Notes: a model not told the origin generated them from the sequence alone. A stretch of DNA of 64,000 nucleotides from Ditylenchus dipsaci (GCA_004194705.1 SADC01000260.1:143860-207859), one strand, 5' to 3'; numbered from the stretch's first letter, positions 1 through 13,100 are shown. Translations and numbers: made by a program.

Positions 1-729
1 CAATATTTGGCCTTCGCTTTCTTTCCGCGGCTCGAGAGTTTTCAACTTCATGCCAATTAAGCGCCCAAAAGGTCGTCTCATCTTCGTTGTTCTCAGCTCC
101 TGCAGAATCTGCTCTTCTACCGGATTACGCGGCTTTCTTCGCTTTCGACGGAGTAGGGAGAGCGAGACCAAATCATCTTCAGAAAAGTCATTCTCCAGTC
201 ATCCTCCATCCGGTATCCAACGTCGACGTGTGACTGTAAACGGACGAGAGATTGTTCAAAAAGTCGACAATCACTTACGTTCACGCTCCTTGCTCTCTCC
301 ATCCAACCAAGTCGTGTAGTCGAAATAAGCCAGGTCAATGCAATCGCTGTATTTCGGTAACCGCTTCCGCTGGGAGATGCCTCTTCTTCGTCTGCCTCGC
401 ATAGCCATCTCGCAGATTCTTCCACTTTTTCGACGCTTTCTTTCCATCTAATAAAATGAAATAAGCATTTGTCAAAAAAAAGCAAATAAATAATGCAAAA
501 CAAACCTCAATGCCAACCGACTCGCAATTCTTGACCAGATGGGACCCTTGTTCGTGTGTTCAATGTACTCCTTAAGAGACTTGTCGTAGAGGCAGCGCCT
601 TTTTCACTTCTGAATCAACTTGACGAGAATTGGATCTGCTTTCGAGTCCTCTTCGAGAGATTTTGATCGGCTTCTCCACACTTGTTTGTCGGCGAAGCGA
701 AGAGCTCATCATCACTTGTGACATTTGAT
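1..729 (-). CDS. MADF-domain protein, three exons, runs off the left edge
   Basis: Minus-strand exons at 506-729, 279-447 and 1-233, separated by introns of 58 and 45 bases with GT donors and TTTTATTAG/TTTACAG acceptors. Exon 1 has an acidic start (SDDELFASPTNK), then the MADF signature CLYDKSLKEYI and IWSRIASRLAL. Exon 2 carries KKWKNLRDGYARQTKKRHL and DLAYFDYTTWL. MADF domains are Myb/SANT-like DNA-binding modules in transcription regulators and in some transposon-derived proteins. Exon 3 is basic (RRKRRKPRNP) and open to base 1. The frame is broken at least three times by one base: near 'cgaaagcag' in exon 1, in an A5 run before the KWKNLRD motif, and after EIQR. Repairing each restores the domain. 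In-frame TGA codons also lie before KRRCLYD and before LENDF. It could be a decayed copy; I favour a real gene with sequence errors. Confidence 0.65.
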
Positions 730-839
730 CTGAAAAACAAGAAATTCAATATTAACAAGGAAACAAAACAACAACATTTCTACTCGAAAGCAACCATAAA
801 AAATAAAATGAAATCACACATAAACATAAAGTGAAAATT

Positions 840-1075
840 TCAAAACGCCACACTATTTTCAAATATTTTTGAAAGTGTGGCTGTTACTGCAGCGTGTGGC
901 TGCAGCGACAAATTTCCCATTGTGAACAGAGTGTGGCTGGAGCGTGTGGCGTGTGGTTGCAGAGTGTGGCGTGTGGCTGCAGCGTGTGGCGACGCATTGT
1001 GAACACCCAATCGCCACACGCTGCAGCCACACGCTGCAGCTGTAGCCACCATTGTGAACAGGCTTAAAAGCTCAA
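840..1075. repeat. GTGTGGC/CTGCAG short repeat cluster
   Basis: A block rich in the words gtgtggc, gctgcag and cattgtgaacag, first in one orientation (about 875-990) and then as the reverse complement (1013-1050). It reads as a degenerate foldback element with tandem sub-repeats. The phrase 'attgtgaacag' recurs at 918 and 1050 and may mark the repeat unit edges. No coding potential is evident. Confidence 0.6.
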
Positions 1076-1084
1076 ATTCAAACG

Positions 1085-1345
1085 TCAAACTCTAATGATT
1101 CGTCGCTCAAGTAACCGTTTTCACCATCTTGCTCAACATCATTTCTTCGATGGCTGACACATTCCAATAGCTGATCGCGCCACTGCACTTTGTAAGCCCT
1201 CCGGAATAGGCCATGTTATTGAAGCAGTCTATTTGGACGTCCTCGCCCAACACGTGTGTATCTTCTTGTGCGTCATTTGCCATCCATTTGTCATAACTCT
1301 TGCGGAGGTGTTCCTCGAAAGGACGATTCCATGAGACATCAGGAG
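1085..1345 (-). pseudogene. pogo/Tigger-type DDE transposase, C-terminal relic
   Basis: On the minus strand, after a possible acceptor at about 1348, the frame reads APDVSWNRPFEEHLRKSYDK and continues with WMANDAQED. This closely matches the conserved C-terminal block of pogo/Tigger/POGK-like DDE transposases (QAPDVSWNKPF.....LYDEWMA). Downstream the frame shifts, and an acidic C-terminal tail (DGENGYLSDESLEFDV, then stop at about 1085) follows in another frame, as is usual for this family. The catalytic DDE core is not in the window. The fragment is a plausible remnant of the enzyme that once moved the TACAG-ended elements listed below. Confidence 0.6.
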
Positions 1346-2976
1346 CCTAAATAATTCCAAAGTGGAAAGTTGAACATTTGAAAGGAAATGCAAACTGTAT
1401 AAACTTAGTGCATCCGAGTACAAGGGAACAGTACGACCGTTCCAAAAAACGGAACTGTTTTCAGACAAAGCTTGTGAACAACGCAGAAATTTTTTCGAGA
1501 TAATTTTGAATACAAATTGAGCTTTTTTTGTTTGTATTTTTTATAAAATTGCAGTTTTCATCTTTTCAAAAAATGAGGGGTGCGCTTATAGAGCGGGTGC
1601 GCTTATTTTCACTCTACTGCTAGGGGGTGCGCTTATTAGAACAGGTGCCCTTATTAGAGCGGTATTATTAGAGCCCTGTCCATTATGGTTTGTTATTATG
1701 GTGATTCAGTGATGATGGTGATTGTGGTTAACATAATCACCTTAACCATGATCACCTTCAAACAACAGGGGGGACCAAGCTGTTTTTCAATAAAAACAAC
1801 AGGGGACCAAGTCAAAAATGGAAACGTATTGTTACTAGAGCCGCGAGTGCTCCTATTAGAGGAAATACGGTAAGTATTTTAAAGACCGTCAACATTCTAT
1901 CGGTAGAAGACAAACCCTGTTTGAAATGCATTACGATTTCAAGAAGTATTTGCCCCTTTAACTCTCTATTTCGGTCACTCCTCTCGAGAAATTCGACGGT
2001 ACGAGATATTTACTTCCGCAAATCTTTCTCCTTACAATTCGTTGTATAAATTGTTTTACCGCTGTATGCCCGATTCAGACCATAATAGATTGCCTTTACT
2101 TACTCAAATATTTTAATTTTCAGAATAATATTCACTTTTTTCAACACTATATACATATAAAACGAAAAATACATACAGTTGAACTTCAAATCAGTGTACA
2201 GTTTCGTTTACATCAGACAGCGCTCCAAAATGTAGCCTATTTTCGGTTCTTGAGCCAACGATAGTTTTTCATTTGTTTTCATGTTCTGCAACTGAAAAGT
2301 TTCTTTGCTATCTGAGCACGCAATTGATAATATGAACTCTGAACGTAATATGAACTAAGCAAATAGTCAAATGATAAGTCAAGCATTCAGTGGCATTGAT
2401 AAAGTCCTAAAAAACTGTGTAAAAGCCCAAGTGCTCCCCCCAAAAAAGCTTTTCCTTCAAGCCTTTCTTTTTCGGTCCCCTTGATTTTTCAAGCCCTCAA
2501 TGCATTGCATGGTCTTCGGCAGCAAAGCTGCCAAATTCTTGTGGTATGTCGGTGCAAAAAGTAGAAATGATTGAAAATTTTAAAAATTGCTTTAGAGAAA
2601 AATACTCTTTCGAGGGTGAGCACACTTGGGGTGCTGACAAAAATTGGCTACAAATCGAAATTTTTTTCGAATATATTTTTTATTGTAACACTTGCCCGTG
2701 AATTAGGTATACCGCATTCCTCTAATAAGAGCCCATGGGCGCTAATTTTTCAAACTCCAAAATCTGAAAAGTTTGGAGTCAATCTCAAGATTTTTGGGTT
2801 AAATATTTAAATGTTAAATATGGAACCGCTAGATCTGTGAGAGTTAAAAATGCATTGAACAGCTTTGCAAAATATTCTCTCTCGCTGAGATATAGGTGTT
2901 CAAAGTGGGGGTGGGCGCTTATTAGAGGAATACGGTACATTAAAGAAGCGAAAAAAGCTACTTGGGCTGAAAAATT

Positions 2977-3060
2977 CGGCTGAGGTGGCGCAGTAGGTAA
3001 GCGTTTTTCTTTTTTTTGTCCCAAAACGTGCGCAGGTTCGATCCCATTTGGTGACATGCT
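2977..3060 (+). repeat. tRNA-derived (SINE-like) segment with A and B boxes
   Basis: The stretch contains 'gtggcgcagtaggtaagcg', which fits an RNA polymerase III A box, and about 45 bases later 'gcaggttcgatccc', an exact B box. The intervening arm is a T-rich loop with no plausible anticodon stem, and I could not close the acceptor stem. I read it as a tRNA pseudogene or SINE head rather than a working tRNA. Confidence 0.5.
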
Positions 3061-3364
3061 AGTTATTTTGGCCTGTTTGACAAATGTATAAGGAATTTGG
3101 GATTCCGAAACTGACTTTAAAATTTGAATTACCTCGAAAAATGGTTAAACAGGACAAAATGATGAAAGTCTATTCATGTAGGATCGGGCGGCAATTTTAG
3201 GCCGTGAAACATAAACGCTTATACACTGTGCCACCGATGACGAATATTTCGGCCTAACTTTCTCGTTAACATAATTTTCTATTAGCAAGGCATAACTTTG
3301 CGTTTTTACTATTCTAGTATATTAGATATATCTAACTGTTGTCATTTTAAATGTGTTTTTAGAG

Positions 3365-3790
3365 ACATATTGTGGCGGGGCATTTATTCAACAGCCGGAT
3401 TACTCAAAAGCAGATAATTCGACAGAGCAATTTTCACAGTCGGATTATTCAAAAACCGGATAATTCAACAGTGGATTATTCAACAGTCGAAGTTTTCGTC
3501 AATAATTGTTTTAACCCGCTTTTTGATCACGTATCGAGCTAATTGTTCTCAAGATCAATAGAAATAGCCAAGAAGAACTGATCCTGAGAAAAATTAGCTC
3601 GATACGTGATCAAAAAGCGGGTTAAACAATTATTGACGAAAACTTCGACTGTTGAATAATCCGACTGTGGAAAATTACTGTGTCGAATTATCCGACTGTT
3701 GAATAATCCGGCTGTTGAATTATCCACTGTCGAATTATCCGCTTTTTTGAATTTTACGTCGTTTAATAAAGCCCCCGCCCATATTGTCCT
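3365..3790. mobile_element. Foldback (MITE-like) element
   Basis: Arms of about 160 bases: 'gaagttttcgtcaataattg' near 3487 recurs inverted at about 3632-3651, and 'acccgctttttgatcacgta' at 3514 is inverted at about 3605-3625. Outer ends 'ggggcatttattcaacagcc' and 'ggctgttgaat...aataaagcccccgcc' also pair. Inside the arms 'ggattattcaacagt' is repeated in tandem. No ORF of its own. Confidence 0.7.
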
Positions 3791-4679
3791 ATCCAACAAA
3801 GGGGGTATTTTTGCCTTGGTTCCTCCTGTTGAATTAATTTCGTTATTTTTAGGCCAAGGCTCAGGCGGAGATCAACCTTATTTTGATGTTTTTTTCAAAT
3901 TTGAGGTCATTTTGAATGTGAATTGAAATTCTGCAATGAATGATGCCCACTCAATTTTTAATTTCACATAAGTTTGTCTGACATTGCAACATCAATTCGT
4001 TTGCAAAATGGCTCTAGATCCACTTTTTTAGAAAACACGAAACTTGGATTGGATTAGTCCTTTCGTGTTGAGACCATCTGCTGAACAGCTTTCAGTACCC
4101 CTTAAACTCTAATCTTAATGCTAACTCCAGTTTAGGTGTTCACGAAGCTCATAGTCCTCCTAAAACTCATTTTTTCACCAACTACATGGAAAATCTGATT
4201 TTATGACTAGTAATATTTTTTCATGTTTACTATGTTTGCCATCATACGATTCGACACTTGAGAGAAAAAAATTTTTTTTCCTAATTTTGCCTTGGAAGCC
4301 CCTTACCACTTAAAATTTTTTGAATTCCTGTCAAATTTTTGAAATTCAAAACTTTTTTTGACTTCACCATTGACTTCATATAGCTTTGAAGTTATTATAG
4401 ATTACTGCAAGGTCTTATTTCGGTCAAAGAAAAAATAATTTCAACTTTGAAATTTGGCGGAAATTCAAAAAATTTTCAAAGTTTTAGAAGCTGCTTAGAC
4501 CCTTAGACCCTGCTTGGTTAACTGTAAATAGTGTTCAAACGTCTCCTAAATGATATTTATACGCAAAAAAATCTCTCTTAACAATTCCGCACTAAAAAGT
4601 TAGAGTTTCAAAAAATTAAGAACAAAGGTTGAGTTACTGCCTTGGTCCTCCAAGGTAAAATATTGTGATTGAAGTATCC

Positions 4680-5060
4680 TACCCCGTTTTGGTCACTAGG
4701 GCCAGCAAAAAGAGTCTCTATATCAGGGAAGGCAATCGCGCATTTTAAAAAAAAATTACTTTTTCCGGGAGCCCAAACTTTTTTTAATTTTTACGTCGAA
4801 ATCATTTTTTTTTTCAAAATGGCAATAAGCACCCGATAGAATAACTCTTTTCGACTAAAAATGGCTGAATGTACTGTTTTCCAAAAAAATTTCATTCCCA
4901 TCACTGGGCCGTGGCACAAAGAGACTCGATATGTATTTTATGATCAAGAGTACTGCTCTGGATCACGTCGAAGGTAAGTGAGTGCGTGCATCTCTAGCTC
5001 TCGAGCCCTGTGCCCTGAAGGGGGCTCAGGGAGCTTGAGAGAAGTTAAATCGAAGTAGCG
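4680..5060. repeat. Partial copy of the GGCGCTACTTG repeat family
   Basis: Contains the family's internal landmarks: 'gttttggtcactagggccag', 'gatcaagagtactgctc', 'aaggtaagtgagtgcgtgcatctct', then a short GC-rich hairpin. Related copies lie at 6765-7070, 7420-7740 (inverted), 21663-21900, 26457-27339, 27393-28275, 54235-54770 (internal part) and 62586-63293. Confidence 0.65.
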
Positions 5061-5242
5061 CCAAATATTTCATTCGGCAAATAATGTTTAATAAAAAAAA
5101 TTCTAGATTAAGACCTTTTTATGTTATTTCAATCCAATTAAATGAGCCCTCGAATATCAAATAATACAAAAAGTCTAACCTGCTTGAAGAGATTGATAAT
5201 TCCAGAATATGAGCGAAGTTAGTCGTAACTCTGACTTCCATT

Positions 5243-5995
5243 TTAAACCTTTTCTGTCGATCTCGTGGAATATTTGTACAAATCGAAAAACTTTGCTGGT
5301 TTGATCAAACGGCGATGATAAGGAGACCAAATAAATACCAAAGTCTCACATTGATAAAGCAGTGATACATCACTACTAAAAATTGTTGAACCTTCCGTAC
5401 GAATGTCAAGTTCTAAGTGGCGACACGGCAAAATAGCTGAATTAGTTAAAAAGAGATGAGAAACTTGAGTAGTGTTAGGCTGTTGTGAGAGTTGTTCAGT
5501 GTTTAGCAAAGTAAAATATTGATTTCAAGAACTGTCTGTTTCCAGAGATGAAAAAATTGAAGGCAACTGTGACAAGCAATCGATCCATTTAGCCTCAGCT
5601 TGTAAAGATAAACATACTCGTTTTTGCTCTTAAATAAGTCAGCTTAATATATGGAAGCATATCAGATAAAGAATATTTACACTTTGAAAGGCCTCTCAAA
5701 AAATCTGAGAAACAAGAAGTAGAGGAGTAGTGAAATAAGTAGCTCCGTTATGCATTGCTGCTAAAAATCCTTTCTCCGAACATTCCAAGGTTAAACAATC
5801 AAAGTATATGCAAGGAGTCTTGGAAAAATGAGTTTGAACCAATTTATTAAATACTTGAGAACAGGTGGACAAGCAATTCAGTTCATCACGACTAAAAAAG
5901 TTGCATATATCGTTTAGCTTGGCAACATCCAAGAATGGCTTGACGTCGAAATGTTTAGAAACTGCAAGTTTACTGCCAGAATGGTTTCTTTTCAT
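5243..5995 (-). CDS. F-box protein, frame broken in this sequence
   Basis: The frame opens at an ATG at 5995 with MKRNHSGSK. It then shows an F-box-like block: LDVAKLNDICNFFSRDEL followed by LSTCSQVFNKLVQTHF. The spacing of hydrophobic residues and the FFSRDEL...FN.L pattern match the large divergent F-box families of nematodes, whose members recruit substrates to SCF ubiquitin ligases through Skp1. The frame stops at 5696 after LLVSQIF. Adding one T to the T6 run there opens a continuation (LRGLSKCKYSLSDMLPYIKL). Further downstream another frame (5509-5243) is open with ILPCRHLELDIRTEGSTIF. At least two lesions are therefore needed to join the parts. It is either a recent pseudogene or an intact gene with consensus errors. 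Confidence 0.55.
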
Positions 5996-5999
5996 TTTC

Positions 6000-8900
6000 T
6001 TGAAATTTTAGAAGTAAGGTGAAATATATAACACGTTTTCTTCTATTTGAAAAACTTGTTTGACTGGTTGCTTGTAGTTTTTTAAAAAATATCAAATGAT
6101 AAGTTATTCGTTGGCATTTTTGAAAGTAAATTATTCAACTCTAGGTAGTAAGAGATGCCCGCACTCACTGACCAAAGACATAATTCTGAGCAAGACTTTT
6201 GATCGAAAATGCACCAAGAGGCTGTTTTACCAAGTCCCATGTTGAAAAACATGTTAAAAATGACCTCCCCACTAACATACACTCCCATTAACAAACACTT
6301 CTCATTAACATACGGACGGCCCGGTCCCGTTCTAAACATTGGCCCTCCCATTAACATACAGTCGAAGCTTTTTTCGAATTAAAACCCTGTTCTGCACAAA
6401 CAATTCTGCAAAATCTCATTTTTTTTTATGAGAATTTCGAAAAAAAATTGCATATTCAAGAGTCTTCAAGAGTCTTTAATCCTCCCGATTTTTACTGCTC
6501 TTACATCTTTGTTTTTATTGTCATCTTGTTTCCCACGCTCTTGCAAGCATTAAAAAATGACTCTAGTAACAAATGAACTAACCCCCCCCCCCAAACTTCG
6601 TTTTTAAAATCGTGTAATGTAATTTTATGGGGTACGCGTCCTCAGCCGTTTCGTCCTCAGTTCTTATTATCTCAAAAACTCATGCTCAAGCACCTTTATG
6701 TAAATTTTCTTCACCTAAATGCACTTTATAGAATAAATAGGTAGTTAAATCTTCTAGTTAAGTCTCTACCCCGTTTTAATCACTGGAGCTGGGCAAAAAG
6801 AGATTCTACATGAATATTATGATCAAGAGTCCTGCTCGGTATCATGTCTAAGGTAAATGAGTGCCCGCATCTCTAACCAACCAAGCCCCCTGCGCTCCTT
6901 CGGGGCGCAGGGGCTTGGTGCTTGGGGTTGAGATGCGCACACCCACATACCTTAGACGCAAATCACTCGAAAGTGACTCTGGATGCATAAAAACAATATG
7001 CATACCAGAGCTTCTTTATGCGGTAGGCCCCAGATAACAAAACTATGTTCAAATCCCATCTTTGAATGTATCTGGGTACTTGTTCAAGTGGATTTTTTTT
7101 TATTTTCTTGCGCAAAAAACAAGTTTTGGTTATATTTAGACAAAGTCGAGGCTGAGGACGAAATGGCCGAGGACGAAACGGCCCGAGGACGAAACGTCCT
7201 GAAAACGAACGTCCGTGTCCCAATTTTATGTGATTTATATGTAATTTAAAAAAAAAAACAATAAAAACAATAAAAATAAGTTTTCAAGCATTTGCTGACC
7301 TGAGAAGTTGATGTAGAAAATTGAACAAAATTAGACTTGTTGTTCTGGGTGACTAATTTGAACCACCCGAAAGAGTGATTGACGACTCCAAAAAATGGAG
7401 TTTGAACATATTTTTATTGACTGGGGCTTACCGCAGGAATAACTCTGATCTGCATGTTTTTTTTTGCATCCAGAGTCACTTCAGTGATTCGCGTCTAAGT
7501 ATGTGGGTGTGCGCATCTCAACTCCAAGCCCTCTTCATGCAACCAGAGTGACTTTTGAGTGATTTGTAATTCTCTAAAAAGTTCTTTGCGCTCCCGAAGG
7601 GTGCTTAGGCTTAATTGGTAAGAGATACGAGCACCTACTTACCTTAGACATAGTTCTATAAAGATTTTTAAAGACTCTTTTTAGACAGCTTCAGTGCCGA
7701 AATAGGGTGGAATACCCTTATTTAATGTGCTTTACCTTAGTCTCCAAGGCAAAAGTGGAATTTCGGTCAAAATTATTTTTTTTAAAAATTTGAAATAAAT
7801 CAAATGGTTGAAAATTAAAAATGTTGGAAAATAGGTTTTTATCGATTTAAGCGCAGAAAAATCACTTATAAGACGTTTAAAAATGATTTACGAAAACAAT
7901 TTAAAAATTCGAAACTTTTTTCAATAAAATATATACATTTTTGTGAACTAAATTCAAAAATTCACGTAATATTGTGGGTAAGGTTGTAAAATGGTTGTGG
8001 GTAAGAATTTTGAAATTCAGGAAAAAATCGAATATAAACGAGAAAACAGCTCACAAAAATTTCAAATTATCGAATTAACTGCGTAAAAACCCTAATGATT
8101 CTATTAATTGAATTGTTTTATTGCTGATTTTTTTGGTTTTGCAATTTTTCGTGTTTTCAGTACCGCTTATACAAACCGTTGTAAGCGAATTCGTGCACCA
8201 AAATAGTGAAATAATGCACCAAAACTATTAGATGGACAAATTTTTTTTTGTTGAAAACTGAATATAGTATATCGGAAGATTGGCTTTTTCGCACATAAGA
8301 TACAATCTTCGAATAACGTCGAATGAAAAAGCATTGGCAAAGTCGTTTGTCCCTTCAAAGACGTTATTAAGAGAGTCCACTGAAGTCAAATTTTGATTTA
8401 AAAATCTCAAATCTCATTGTCAAGCAATATTCTATGTTTGACTGCAATATATAGTCAAATCAAACTAGGGGAGCCTAGGAGCATATAGTTTGACAAAATA
8501 AAAAATTTTCAACTTAATTTAACTTAAAAAGTTTGTAGAATTTTAAACGCGCTACGCGCGTCGTACTGGTGCTAGATGGACGCTAAAGCGGCCAAATTTT
8601 ACAATAAATTAAGCTTTTTCTGAACAATTAACCGCGCACTATCTTTTACAACATTATTTTACAACATAATAGTTTCTTATCTAACGTGGGTACATCAAAC
8701 ATCAATTCTCGGGTGAAACTTTGAAAAACTAACATAGCCCGGGATCTCATGCCATTTTCAAGACATCCAGCCCAGGCCGAGATCAAATGACCATTTTCAG
8801 GACATCCAACCCAGTTCGGGATCTCGTGTCCATTTGCAGGACATCCAACCAAGCCGAGGTCTCATCCCCACTTTCAGGACTAATTATAACTTATAAAAAC

Positions 8901-9640
8901 TCTTTAAAGACGTCCAGTCTTAAGACTTAATAAGAATGATAACTGCAAATGATTTCGAGAGTGCGACAACTCGAATTTAAAAAAGTGAGAAATTCAAAAT
9001 TTGTCGAAACACCAAAAAGTTTGTTCTAAAGGTTATTCAGCGCAAAGAGTTGCCCTAGAAACACCGCCCACTTTCTTGTCTATATTACAGTATCACTTCA
9101 GGCAATATGCCTGATCAAGACCGTTGTATACCCCTTCAGTAATTTTTCACAACGTAATCACAACTATATTACTTGAGGCAATCCCCCTGAACATCACCGT
9201 TCTTATCTAATCTACATTTCTTTCTTATCTTTTTCAGTTTTTTCTGAAAACACTATTTTAAAAAAAAATTAAAAATTAAAAATTTCTGGGGGCGGGCGAT
9301 TGTACGCTAATAGCGCCAAAAAAATTTGAAAAAGTTTGGATAAGATCACGAGAAGCTATGGCCAAAAGCAAGCATCAGACGAAGATAGGCAGGGTTGTTA
9401 AAGCCAAAAATTTTTGAAGCCTTCATCTTCAATCCTCAATAAAAAAAAATTCTCCTTTATCCTCAATCTTCAATCCTCAATACGAGATTTTTTCTCCTTC
9501 ATCCTCATCCTCAATCCTCAATACAAGATTTTTTGCTCCTTCATCCTCGATCTTCAAACTTCAATAAATCGAAAAATAATGTAGACCTTCACTTCAATAA
9601 ATTTTATTCAACAAAATGCGAATCAACCAAAGAACAAAAG
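6000..9640. other. Gene-free stretch with repeats
   Basis: No coding region recognised. It holds two opposed copies of the GGCGCTACTTG-family interior (6765-7070 and 7420-7740) around a segment with repeated 'gaggacgaaa' words (7155-7200), a short tandem repeat at 8735-8880, and a 'cctcaatcttcaa' low-complexity tract at 9420-9570. Confidence 0.55.
8735..8880 (+). repeat. Tandem repeat, about 39-base unit, nearly four copies
   Basis: Units read as variants of 'ggatctcatgcc' + 'attttcaggacatccaac' + 'ccag'. The phrase 'caagacatccag' or 'caggacatccaac' recurs at about 8759, 8798 and 8837, with a final partial unit ending 'ttcaggac' near 8880. Units have diverged by several bases. Confidence 0.7.
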
Positions 9641-9644
9641 GGTC

Positions 9645-9810
9645 AGATGTCAATAAGCGCACTGTTGTAGGTTAGCATCACCTTCATCTTCGCATGCTCC
9701 CGCCCAGTGTTGATCTTGGATCTCTTGGTGTTGTAGCCGAGCACAGAGAACGCACCTTCCACAGCTCCAGACGTCGCAGGAGTAGCCAGTAGAGATATTG
9801 CCAGACGGGT
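9645..9810 (-). pseudogene. hAT transposase C-terminal (dimerisation domain) relic
   Basis: The minus strand reads RLAISLLATPATSGAVEGAF, then SVLGYNTKRSKIN and MKVMLTYNSALIDI, then a stop. This is the pattern of the hATC dimerisation domain near the C-terminus of hAT-superfamily transposases (LA..LL..PATSA.VER.FS..G). No zinc finger or DDE core is seen upstream within the next kilobase. It is therefore a truncated relic or a last exon, possibly preceded by an intron ending at about 9818. Confidence 0.6.
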
Positions 9811-9896
9811 GAGCATATCTTAGAAAGGCCATCCTGTATAACAAGCTTAATTAGTGAAAGGGAGTAAAAAACGTCAATGAACCTAATATGCTTAAT

Positions 9897-10185
9897 ACAG
9901 TCTCCTCTCGATATAGTGACACCTATTTTTAAAAAATGACCGCGCCTCTCGATATAGTGACACCCATTTTTAAAATAGGTGTCACTATATCGAGAGGCGC
10001 GGGTCTTTTCGGCAAAACTTTTGTCATTTCCAAAAGCGACCGGCAGAATCGAAATCCTTGCTATTTTTTGCACTTAACTGACGAATCACTTTTGCCAAAA
10101 GTTGCTGAAAAAGAGGTAAAGAAGTGTCGGACCCTAGGCGGGAACGAACTTGAGGGAGGTGTCACTATATCGAGAGGCGACTGTA
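9897..10185. mobile_element. pogo-like MITE, TACAG...CTGTA ends
   Basis: Begins 'tacagtctcctctcgatata' and ends with the complement, 'tatatcgagaggcgactgta'. An extra internal 'ctcgatatagtgacacc' pair sits near 9950-10000. The TA-flanked CAGT.....CTCGATA end is typical of pogo/Tigger-derived MITEs. Here the end-adjacent sequence is TATAGTGACACC rather than the AAGCCGACA seen at 23260. Confidence 0.75.
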
Positions 10186-10189
10186 CTAT

Positions 10190-13100
10190 ATGAAAATGAA
10201 ATAATTTTTTTTAAATAACCTTGAAAAATAAATGTCGAAATTCAAAATGAATATCACAAATCAAATTAAAAAATTGCTGTTTTTTCTCATTGTCTCTTTT
10301 CTCATTGCAAAAAAGCGCACCGGGCGACATTTACGATCATGAAAATGAGGTTTTTTATCTAAAAATGTAAGCTTTGAAAAATACGGCTAAGTGTTAATTG
10401 TCAATTATTTCACGAAAATTCACCAATATCAAAAACCAAAGTTGACTGTAGTAATTTTTACAAACGAACATCCCATGTTTTTCATACAGAAAAAATTTCT
10501 TGAATGAGTTCTTGCAGCTTTTTCTGAGCTCCGAAAATCTACGGTTCTTAAATTTATGTTTTAAAAATTTCGTTATTCTGATCAATTCTGCCATCTTGAA
10601 AAGAAGTGTGAAGTATCGAAGCCTTTTACAGTTTGAAGATACGATTATGATGAATTAACCGAAAAAATCACTACGAGCCTCTATTTTCCATTGCAGCATG
10701 AAAGAAAGAATTTTTATGCGAGTTTTTCATTCGATTATCAAATCATGCGCAAATTTTCCTGAATGGTGAAACCTTTTTTCGGCCTTCAAATCTCGTTTGG
10801 GTGAAACTTTCTTTAAAAAAATTTCAATCTGCACTTCTTTCGAGAAGCTTATGATGGAATAACTTTTTTCTTTTGAAAATAATCGATTTTTTGCGCACAG
10901 GGCTCACATAGGGATACTCGATGATGTGTAGATAGTCGACTAAAGTTCATGTCTGTATGACATCTGAAAAGGCGGCTCTTGTTCAAAACTATCGATTTTC
11001 TGTTCTATTTGCAATTTTTCGCAATAACAATTTTTTTGCAAATCAGAGTTTCTCCAAAACTCTGAACGTGAAAAAACAGTCAAACTTAGTCATATAGGCT
11101 CTGACAGCCTACCTAAATGGCCATTTGTCAGATATAGGAGAATTCGAAAAAAAAAACGATTTTTGGCGATACTGTGATATAATACGCCCAAAAATAGTTA
11201 ATGAAGTTCATAGAAAATATTTTAGAATAGTCATGATTTGGATCTTTCAACACTCACATTTTTTGAAAAAATCATGTAAAATAGTTTTGTAGCTCTTGAG
11301 CTGTGTTTGAATTTTTTCAGCATCAGAGATACTTAAAAGAAGCCTAAAAAGTAGAAAAGAACTTTTGAGGCCCTAACCTATATTGGTTACCGATTTTTGA
11401 GCTTGGTCCCCCTGTTGGTTTTTTCAAAAAAGTTTTTTGGAGCCTCAGAGACTATTCGGCCCAACCTAGTTTTTTTTCTGATTTTTGCTTTGGTCCCCGT
11501 GTTGTTTTTCTCATATATTTTCTCTTCCATTATTTGGAATGCAGAATGAAAAATAAGTTTAAAAAACAACAGGGGGGACCAAAGATCGAAAAAATAACAT
11601 AGAAATAATAAGGGTACAATGCAGCAATGGAAAAAAAAATATATGAGAAAAACAACAGGGGGGGGCCAAGGCAAAGTATGGGACCTTAAATAGTATAGGG
11701 CCGACTATTTTTTTGCAATTTTAATCATTTTCAGCAATTATAAAAAAATTTAAAGTTTTTGGTACAAAAAGCTTGAAATTTTTTTGGGAGATCTGGAAGA
11801 AAAAAGTCTAAAAATTCAGCTTGGGGACCAAGGTGAAAATATTCTGGAAATTTTTGTACCAAAAATTTTTTTTGTGAAAAGGGTTTAAAGTAGGGTTGTG
11901 AATTTTCCCGGTAAGATTCTTTCCGAGGACATTCTCGAGAATATGCGCGCAGAATCTCTTATAAAAAACTTAAAAGGTGCATTTTTTCTGAAAATCCGAG
12001 AATATTCTCGAGAATCGGAAGAGTTAACTATTCAACAACCTAGTTTAAAGTGAAAATAAATAGTTTTTGAGATTATTACGCAAAAAAAAATTTGAAAAAG
12101 ACAACAGGGTGCATGAAGTCCGAAATTCGGTACCTAATATAGGCTATGGTCACTTTTAAAGCACCTGTTATGATGAGTTGTCCAGACTAACTACTTCTAC
12201 TTAATAATAAGGTGTCCTGAAAGAGGATTGCTTTTCTATAACGAGGTGTCCTGGCTGAGGATTACTATATTAGATTTCATAATAAAAACTTTTGTCGCGT
12301 AGAATTTGAAATAAGAAGCTCTACTTCTCTTCTAAGCCCCCACCTCCCTCTAGAGCACATCTTGAAAAAAACTGACGGGACTTCTATTACAGGAATACGC
12401 CATTGTGCCGTATTTACCATATTTTAATTGAAAGATCACATATTTGCTGTCTTCACAAAACACAAAGAAGCACAAAATAGGTAGCTTTCACAGACATAGA
12501 AAATAGGTCACATAAGCATTTGACGTCAGTATCTTAAAAGGGCATTAAAGAAAGTGAAAACTAAAAAAATTTATTATGCATGCAAATGTCTTTAAAAGAG
12601 AGCAAGCATACCTAGAATAACGATCATTTGAAAAGTGCCGTATTTTATTATTTTTTTGGTAGTTGTTCGGGCTGGGTGGCCCCTTAGTAATCTGTTATAG
12701 TCTACTAATACAGTGAAAAAGTTATAATCGTCAAAAGATTTTTACACTTGAACGACGCTTAGCCTCGTTTTTTCAAATTCTGTGCTGAACAAGACAGAAG
12801 ATTTTAACACACAGTCCCATGTTTGCACAGTCCCATGTTGAGAAACATGGTAAAACAGGCAGAAAGTCGAATTTTCGAAACGTTTTAAAAAAGTTGCTTC
12901 GGGAGGGGGCGGGTATATGCAAGTAGCGTCGATCAAGCTTTGAGTAGTTTATTCCAGGTATTAGGCGCAAAGTTACAATCAAACAGCTGAAACAACCCGA
13001 AATGCGTTCCTAAACTTTATTACGGTCAGTCAGCTGTCTTACAATCCTTCAGACATCTTGCTTTTGAGCAGTATGGCCAGGCTTGTGCCGTCCGTTTGTA

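Larger units (their letters stand above)
1480..5190. other. Gene-free stretch with dispersed repeats
   Basis: No coding region recognised. It holds fragments of the family that ends in ...AGAGGAAATACGGTA (1560-1690, 1855-1872, 2700-2940), a 'aacaacaggggggaccaag' repeat (1765-1810, another form at 11390-11690), a tRNA-like segment (2977-3060), a foldback element (3365-3790), and a partial copy of the GGCGCTACTTG family (4680-5060). Confidence 0.6.
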